In this document: piece by piece, positions 49,925 through 56,198 of the stretch | Numbering within the stretch: position 1 is the stretch's first letter | Layout: every line of letters starts with the position of its first letter | The notes under the pieces: generated by a model | Told to the model about the DNA's origin: nothing | Database searches by the model: none | The model's input: only the letters and a program-made list of their open reading frames with translations | Made by a program: the position numbers and the translations under genes | Source of the DNA: Branchiostoma floridae | Lineage: Eukaryota; Chordata; Leptocardii; Amphioxiformes; Branchiostomatidae | Direction of reading: 5' to 3' | DNA length: 56,198 bases | NCBI RefSeq assembly: GCF_000003815.2 | Contig: NC_049989.1 | Coordinates: forward strand, 18,680,120 to 18,736,317

Positions 49925-52900
49925 CCTCTTACGTCTCGCTCTGGATTAACAGGATGTAGATGCCTTGGAGCAAAAGGTTAAGAGATATCCTGTTTGTCAC
50001 GCTTGAAAGACCAGTAACGCCTCGTGAGTGACACATACTCGCCACTCAGACACTCTTTACGGGTCTTCAACACTGTCAATCACAGCTCGTCAGTCAGAAC
50101 CAAGGACAGGTATCAAAACGTGACGTGTTCAAAACCAATAGACTTTGACGTATTCGTCTAGATTAACAGGAAGTAGATTCCTTCTACGAAAACTTCTTTT
50201 TGTTTGCGCCTTTTCAAAGATATATAATCGGATATCACAAACATATAAAAACACACTACGGATTTGGTGCGTTGATGTGCCAACTGCACATTGACTTCCA
50301 CCAAGAACCGTATATTTAATCGGATATCAGCAGAATTTTCAGTGCCAGACGTGTTAATTTGTGTTCCTTATTAAGCCCCTCTGACGTATTCTTATGGACT
50401 AGCAGGATGTAGATACTTCTGAGGAAAGGGCTACGAAACATCCTGTTTTTACCCTCAAATGACCAATGATTCTACTTGAGGGACACATGTTCGCTCCACA
50501 GACGCTCGTTATCGCTGATCAACACTCTCAATCACGGCTCGATAATCAGTACCGTAGAGAGGAAGGCCTGGTGACACCTTCGCGAGTAGGAAATGACTAG
50601 CAACAGATTTAGCAGGATCGAAACAGTAAAGCGTTTGCGACCAACTAACTTTGACGTATTCCTTTTACTTAACAGGCCTGATGCAGGTTTCTACGAAGAA
50701 GGTTGTTTTGTTAGCGCCTCGTTAAAGAAACGTCATCAGATACCGACAGATTAATCAACATTACACCATGGTGTGTTCGCGACCAACCGACACTGACGCG
50801 TAACGTTACTTATCATTGTCGGCCACATACCTTACGGCGTGTCAAAACAACATGTTAAGTTAAAAATGACCCTTTGAACCTAACCATGCGACAGAAAATA
50901 CCCTGTCATTTCATTTATTACCTTAAAGTGCCGTTGTTTGGCTCTATTAACCGATCCTATCGAACCCCATATCGAACAAATGGAACCTCCTGCTCGATTT
51001 CTAACACTTCTGTAGAAAACAGCGCTAGTGGAATAGAAATGTCCGCCGTCCGTATTGTTAACACCGAGTGCCTTCTTGACGCATTCATCTTGCTTAACAG
51101 AGCGTACATTCCTTCGAGAAAACTATTACGGCAACAGACATATCCTTCTCTCCTGCTCGCCCTCGAAGAGCCAGCTCATCTCTAGAGAAAATGCCCAATC
51201 GAATAGGGATAAGTATCAAATCACAAAGCGTAGCGAACCACGCGACACTGGGATTATTAGTGTGTGGACGTCTCAGAGGAAAAAGACTAAGGAAATTGTC
51301 CTTTTCCTTGTGTTGACCCAGGAAGAGCCAACTCATTTCCAGAGAATAAATGCCCAATAATAGATTCATTAGTATCAAACCATGATGCGTCCGCTACCAC
51401 AAAACAGTGAGCTTTACAGTGTTTAGATTGCTCGGAGGAAGAAGACTTCGGAAATTGACATTCTTCTTGTGTTGACCATCGAGGAGCCAACTCACCCCCA
51501 GAGAATAAATGCCCAATCGATAGGGATTAGTATCAAGTCACGAAGCGTAGCGAACCATACGACACTGAGGAAAACAAGACTTGTGGAAGTGACCTTTTCC
51601 TTGTGTTGACTCTCCAGGGAAATGGTTCCTCTGGAGTGACACGTGCTCGGTCTATAGACGCTCGTTAGCGCTGTTGAACACTCTCAATCACAGCTCGTTA
51701 TTAAGTACCGGGGAGAGGAAAGCCTGGTGACGCCTTCTCGAGTGTGAAATTACTAGCAACAGATTTGTTAGCATAAAACTGTTGTTAGAGATGTTCGCGT
51801 CCAAACGCCACTGGTGTATTCCTTTTGAATACAGAGCGTAGATACCTACGAGGAGAGGGTCAAGGAAACCGAGATATCATTTTTGTTTACCCTCAAAGGG
51901 CCACCGACTCCTCTGGAGGGACATATGCTCGCACCTCAGACGATTGTTAACGCCGTTCAACACTCTCAACTACCATTCAGTAATCAACACATTGGATAGA
52001 CAGGCGTGTTGACGCCTTCTTGAGTAGGAAAGGACTAGTGACAGATTTACAAGCACCGCATTAATCAGCAACGTGGAGAGACATCCATGCTGACGCCTTC
52101 TCTCGAGTAGGGAAATGACTGTAAACAAATTTACCAGCAACAAAACGTGACGTGGAACTTGCGACCAGCCGACGTGCTCCTTAACAGGATGCAGGTTCCT
52201 TCGAGAAAAGTTATTTTTGTTCGCGCCTCCTTAATGATATCAGATATCAACTGTTCAATCAGCGTCGCTTCTTGTCGTGTTTGCAACCAAACAACTCTGA
52301 CGTATTCCTTAAGAGGATGTAGACTCCTTCGAGGAAAGTTACTTTGTTGACGCCTCCTTGAAAGGTATCAGACAGATTTATCAACATTGCACCGTGACAT
52401 TTTCGCGACAAACCAACTCTGACGTATTCCTTAACAGGATGTAGACTCCTTCGAGGAAAGTTATTTTTGTTCGCGCCTCCTGAAAGATATCAGATATCAG
52501 CTGTTTTATCAGCGTCGCTTCTTGAAGTGTTCGCGACCAACCGACGCATTCCTCTTTCTTAACAGGATGCAGGTTCCTTCGAAGAAAGTTATTTTTGTTG
52601 ACGCCTTCTCAAAGATTTCAGATATCAGCAAATGTATCAATATGGCACCGCGTCGTGTTCGCGACCAAACAAATCTGGCGTGCTCCTTAACAGGATGCAG
52701 GTTCCTTCGAGGAAAGTTATTTTGTTGACGCCTCCTCAAAGATATCAGATATCAACAGATTTATCACCATTCCTTCGTGACGTGTTCGCTGCACAAGAAA
52801 CCTGACGCATCCCTCTTACTCACAGGATGCAAGTTCCTTAAAAAAAGAAAAGTTATCATTGTTTTAGTCTCTTCAAGGGTATATTATCAGATATCAACAA

Positions 52901-53740
52901 CTTTACCAGCATCACACCCTGACTTGTTCGCGACCAACCAACCTTGACGTATTTCTCCATCATAACGTGACAGGATGCAGATACCTTCGAGGAAAAGTCA
53001 TTTTTGTTAGCGCCTCCTCTTCAAGGATATCGACAGATTAATCGCCATCCGATGTTTTTCTTGTGTAGACCCTCAAAGAACCAACTCATCACCAGAGACG
53101 AAATACCCAATAGTAGATAATTAGAATCAAATTATATGACGGTCACCAATACCCGACACTGAGCTTAACAGTATTTAGATTCCTCAGAGGAAAGAAACTA
53201 CTACAGTTTTGTGAGAAAACGGTCAAAAAGATAGACATATCTTTCTTCTGCTCACCCCTGAAGAGCTAACGTATCTACAGAGACAAAATGTTTAATAATA
53301 GATCTCAAATCATGATGCTCCCGCTACCACACGACACTGAGCTTAACAATATTTAGATTCCTCAGAGAAAAAAGACTAAGGAAATTATCTTTTTCCTTGT
53401 GTTGGCCCTCGAAGAGCCGACTCATCTCCAGATACTAAATTCCCAATGATAGATTCATTAGTATCAAACCACCTCAAGAGAAGGAATGCCCAATCGAAAG
53501 GGATTAGTATCAAGTCACGAAGCGTAGCGGACCACGTGACACTGAGCACAACAGTGTGCGGATTTCTCGGAGGAAAAGGGCTAAGGAAATTGATATCTTC
53601 CTTGTGTTGACCCTCGAAGGGCTAATAAGTCCTCTCGAGTGAGCCATGCACGGTCCTCAGGCGCTCGTTATCGCTGGTCAGCACGCGTAATCACAACTCA
53701 TTAATCAGCACTATGGACAGGCAGTGTGAGGCACTGATTG
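49925..53740. repeat. Degenerate 3.8-kb satellite array
   Basis: The clearest part (52140-53040) repeats, every 120-155 bp, cttaacaggatgcaggttcc, ttcgaggaaagtta, tttgttgacgcctcc, aaagatatcagatatcaaca and tgttcgcgaccaac. Flanking parts carry variants with cactctcaatcacagctcgt, gagtaggaaatgactagcaa and agggattagtatcaagtcac. Open frames in it are by-products of the repeats. Confidence 0.8.
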
Positions 53741-54769
53741 GCACCATAGCGGTTGGTCTATAGAAGCACCCCTGGGGTTACTAGTCACGGAGCCAAGAGA
53801 GAAAAAGAAACATCCGGAAATTAGCTACCAGAAAGCTGCACATGCATATTATACAGTATAACGTTAGCAGTAAATGCTTATTATGGTGGGAAAAGAAAGT
53901 AATGCTCATCTGTATCAACAGGGCAAATTTTCTTTGATACTGCAATATTTGTATCGTACAGCACCTGCGTGGAGATAGTGTTAGTTCTAGAGATAGTGAA
54001 AGGCTTATGGTGGAGCTGAGAGTTTTCTAGTTGGTTCATTTGGCATTGTACGTAGATAACACGGTCTTATATAGGAGATTGGAATTTACTTCCTGCTCAA
54101 TTGAATTCAGAATCAGGGGTGGGTAAAGCTTTATCTTAGTATCAACAGCGTGACTCCGCATTAAAAGAATCCGCTCGAACTTCTGCTTGGAAACTCACTT
54201 GCTCACGAGTGTGGCACACTTTCGAGTATCTCCTCTCTGGTATTCTGGAAGAGTGTCTGGTATTCTGGAAGAGTGTCTGGTATTCTGGAAGAGTGGTAGT
54301 TTCCCCACATTGAAGCAATCAATCTCCTCAACAAAGACCATTAAACTAAGTGTTGGTCGCAGTGGATACAATTATCTTCCACATAGATCCTGTCGTTTAT
54401 TCTGGAAGAGTGTCTGGCAAGATGGCAAGTATTTGGCATGACACAGGAGAGTTTAGCATTAGCAAAGTTGCATGTATGTATTTCATAAAAGTGGTGCTTT
54501 ATTCATGTTTTGCATGTTCTGCGTGTAAAATATTAGATTCCGTGTAGACGTAACAAGAAACGTACTCATCAGCGCCAGACACATACGTGACAGCGTTTTA
54601 AAACAGTATATTAAGCACAGGACACTTGTCTGTACCACGGCTTCATTACTCACCCTTTAAACCCATGCGACAAGACAGCCGCCCAGCCATGTAGTATATC
54701 GAACGTCGATGGAACGGTTTTTATTTTTTTAAGTATCCATCCGCCGTGTATAGTAACGCCGTTGCTAAG
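53741..54769. repeat. Non-coding; 20-bp minisatellite at 54239-54296
   Basis: Three copies of gtattctggaagagtgtctg lie at 54239-54296, and a fourth at about 54399-54416 (tattctggaagagtgtct). No gene is recognised. Confidence 0.6.
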
Positions 54770-54860
54770 GGCGCAGTTTTCCCGCGCGCCAACGAGATGA
54801 AATTTCATCCGAGTTGACAGCTGATTGCATCACGATGTGTGACCTTTCAGCGAAATGACG
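54738..54860 (+). promoter_or_regulatory. Candidate promoter and first exon of a downstream + gene
   Basis: An RFX-like GTAACGCCGTTGCTAAGG (54750-54767), an E2F-like TTTTCCCGCGCGCC (about 54778-54791) and a local GC peak precede an open, AT-poor stretch. This ends in AAATGACG|GTGAGTGT, an excellent donor at 54861, with an ATG at 54855. This is the layout of a first exon with its start codon at the donor. It is inferred; the rest of the gene is not visible. Confidence 0.4.
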
Positions 54861-55706
54861 GTGAGTGTCGGATGTGTTTGCTATCTGCTCTCCATTTAAT
54901 CCATTTTTGTGGGGTTTTACAACGATTTTAATTTGTTTTATGATCAAACTTGGAACACAGTCAAATTAGCAAAATGGCAGCGTCGTAAAGAGTTGAAAAT
55001 TCGGCGATTTTCAGATTGGGGGCGTTTGCTTTTCGCACTTAGATCCTTATTCATTTGATGGTGCGTCAGAACCGTTTAACTCTTGTCTATATCCCGTGTG
55101 AAAATCCCGTTGGTTTGAAATCTGGGTAGATACGTAATTCAAAGTCTGCCTAGGTCACTTTTTAGCGATTTTTCGCCAACATGCTGGTGTACGTAGTGTA
55201 AGTCCTATGAGGTTTTTTTACTGGGCGGGCCCTGTTACATGTGACAAATTTGCTTTATCGTCGGTATTTCTTGTAAACACAATAACCACCGAGGTGCAAA
55301 CCTGCATGGCTTGGTGTAAAATGTTGATATACGTGACAAATTTTCTGACTCAGAATTTGTTAGTGAGGATATATTTTGCGCTCAGAGAAATTTTAATCGA
55401 AAACAGCGGAGAATTTGGCCGTGAAAAATCTATCCTTCAATGCGTTACATAGCCTGACATCCTCTGAAAACCCCAAAACTAATACAGGAGGTCGAAAAAA
55501 ATCCAGCAAAAAACAGATAATAGTTGCTAAGCCACAGGACAACAAAGCTGGTTTAAAATGTATTACGAATTGAACCACAGAACGTGTATCAAAACAGCAA
55601 TTGTGTATCAAAAGAAACAACAAGTCTTTACCATTACTTCTAGGAGGTATTACATTTAGGTTGTCATCTTAGCAGAATCAGCTGAGGTAATCAATGTTTG
55701 TATTGC
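54861..55706 (+). other. Possible first intron of the downstream gene
   Basis: AT-rich, no exon recognised before the gap. Confidence 0.35.
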
Positions 55707-56044
55707 NNNNNNNNNNNNNNNNNNNNNNNNNNNNNNNNNNNNNNNNNNNNNNNNNNNNNNNNNNNNNNNNNNNNNNNNNNNNNNNNNNNNNNNNNNNNNN
55801 NNNNNNNNNNNNNNNNNNNNNNNNNNNNNNNNNNNNNNNNNNNNNNNNNNNNNNNNNNNNNNNNNNNNNNNNNNNNNNNNNNNNNNNNNNNNNNNNNNNN
55901 NNNNNNNNNNNNNNNNNNNNNNNNNNNNNNNNNNNNNNNNNNNNNNNNNNNNNNNNNNNNNNNNNNNNNNNNNNNNNNNNNNNNNNNNNNNNNNNNNNNN
56001 NNNNNNNNNNNNNNNNNNNNNNNNNNNNNNNNNNNNNNNNNNNN
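55707..56044. other. Assembly gap (338 N)
   Basis: Bounded on the right by a minisatellite that probably continues into it. Confidence 0.9.
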
Positions 56045-56198
56045 TGAGTGTTATAACAGTTAACGTTACCGTAAACTGTAAGAGTAGTGAGGGGGATAGA
56101 GATTTATTGTTATAACGTAAACTGTAAGAGTAGTGAGGGGGATAGAGATTAGTGTTATACCGTAAACTGTAAGAGTAGTGAGGGGGATAGAGATGAGT
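56045..56198. repeat. ~50-bp minisatellite at the window end
   Basis: Three units of gtaaactgtaagagtagtga followed by gggggatagagat, with small differences between units. Confidence 0.9.

Noticed and set aside
52147-52728. Small + frames with LLNRMQVPSRKVIF-like repeats
   Set aside because: Translation of the satellite repeat; copies do not keep a common frame.

Overview
This is animal nuclear DNA. Genes are split by phase-consistent GT-AG introns, intergenic space is full of foldback (MITE-like), SINE and LINE debris, and three N gaps mark a draft assembly. The gene content is a clear GOLGA3/golgin-160 orthologue, a leucine-rich-repeat receptor with its whole ORF in one exon, and the first exon of a peptide-type GPCR. 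With the heavy short-element load and abundant minisatellites this fits amphioxus (Branchiostoma) best. The species call is an inference.

Layout. 1-2998: minisatellite and a large foldback element. 2999-20705 (+): GOLGA3 in 16 recognised exons. Their joined length is 4197 nt, exactly 1399 codons including TGA, and every junction phase agrees. About 60 residues known from the human protein are not found and may lie in the gap at 9929-10267. 20706-23240: probable long 3' UTR. 23240-26700: foldback elements, a hAT-like element with a perfect 8-bp target duplication, and a 28-bp noncoding minisatellite. 26806-29799 (-): 997-aa LRR receptor whose tail is built from about 30 copies of an 8-aa repeat. 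30000-46800: no convincing host gene; SINEs, LINE 3' ends, tandem repeats and a roughly 200-bp-arm palindrome beside a gap. 47082-47427 (+): first coding exon of a class A GPCR, followed by an array of copies of its own exon end and donor site. 48400-53740: a microsatellite, then a degenerate 3.8-kb satellite. About 54770-54860: candidate promoter and first exon of another + gene. 55707-56198: gap and minisatellite.

Most striking points. (1) Intron 2 of GOLGA3 is, end to end, a hAT-like element whose 8-bp target duplication supplies the splice junction, so splicing restores the pre-insertion sequence: a TE-made intron. (2) In two unrelated genes, exons are followed by tandem copies of 'exon 3' end + GT donor + intron start'. 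After GOLGA3 exon 6 there are eight such copies, seven of which form open, phase-symmetric 102-nt cassettes. (3) The octapeptide minisatellite of the LRR receptor tail carries eight YxxP motifs in an 8-residue register. It has a noncoding twin 0.4 kb downstream in which each unit gained 4 bp (CTAG), adding a stop and a frameshift.
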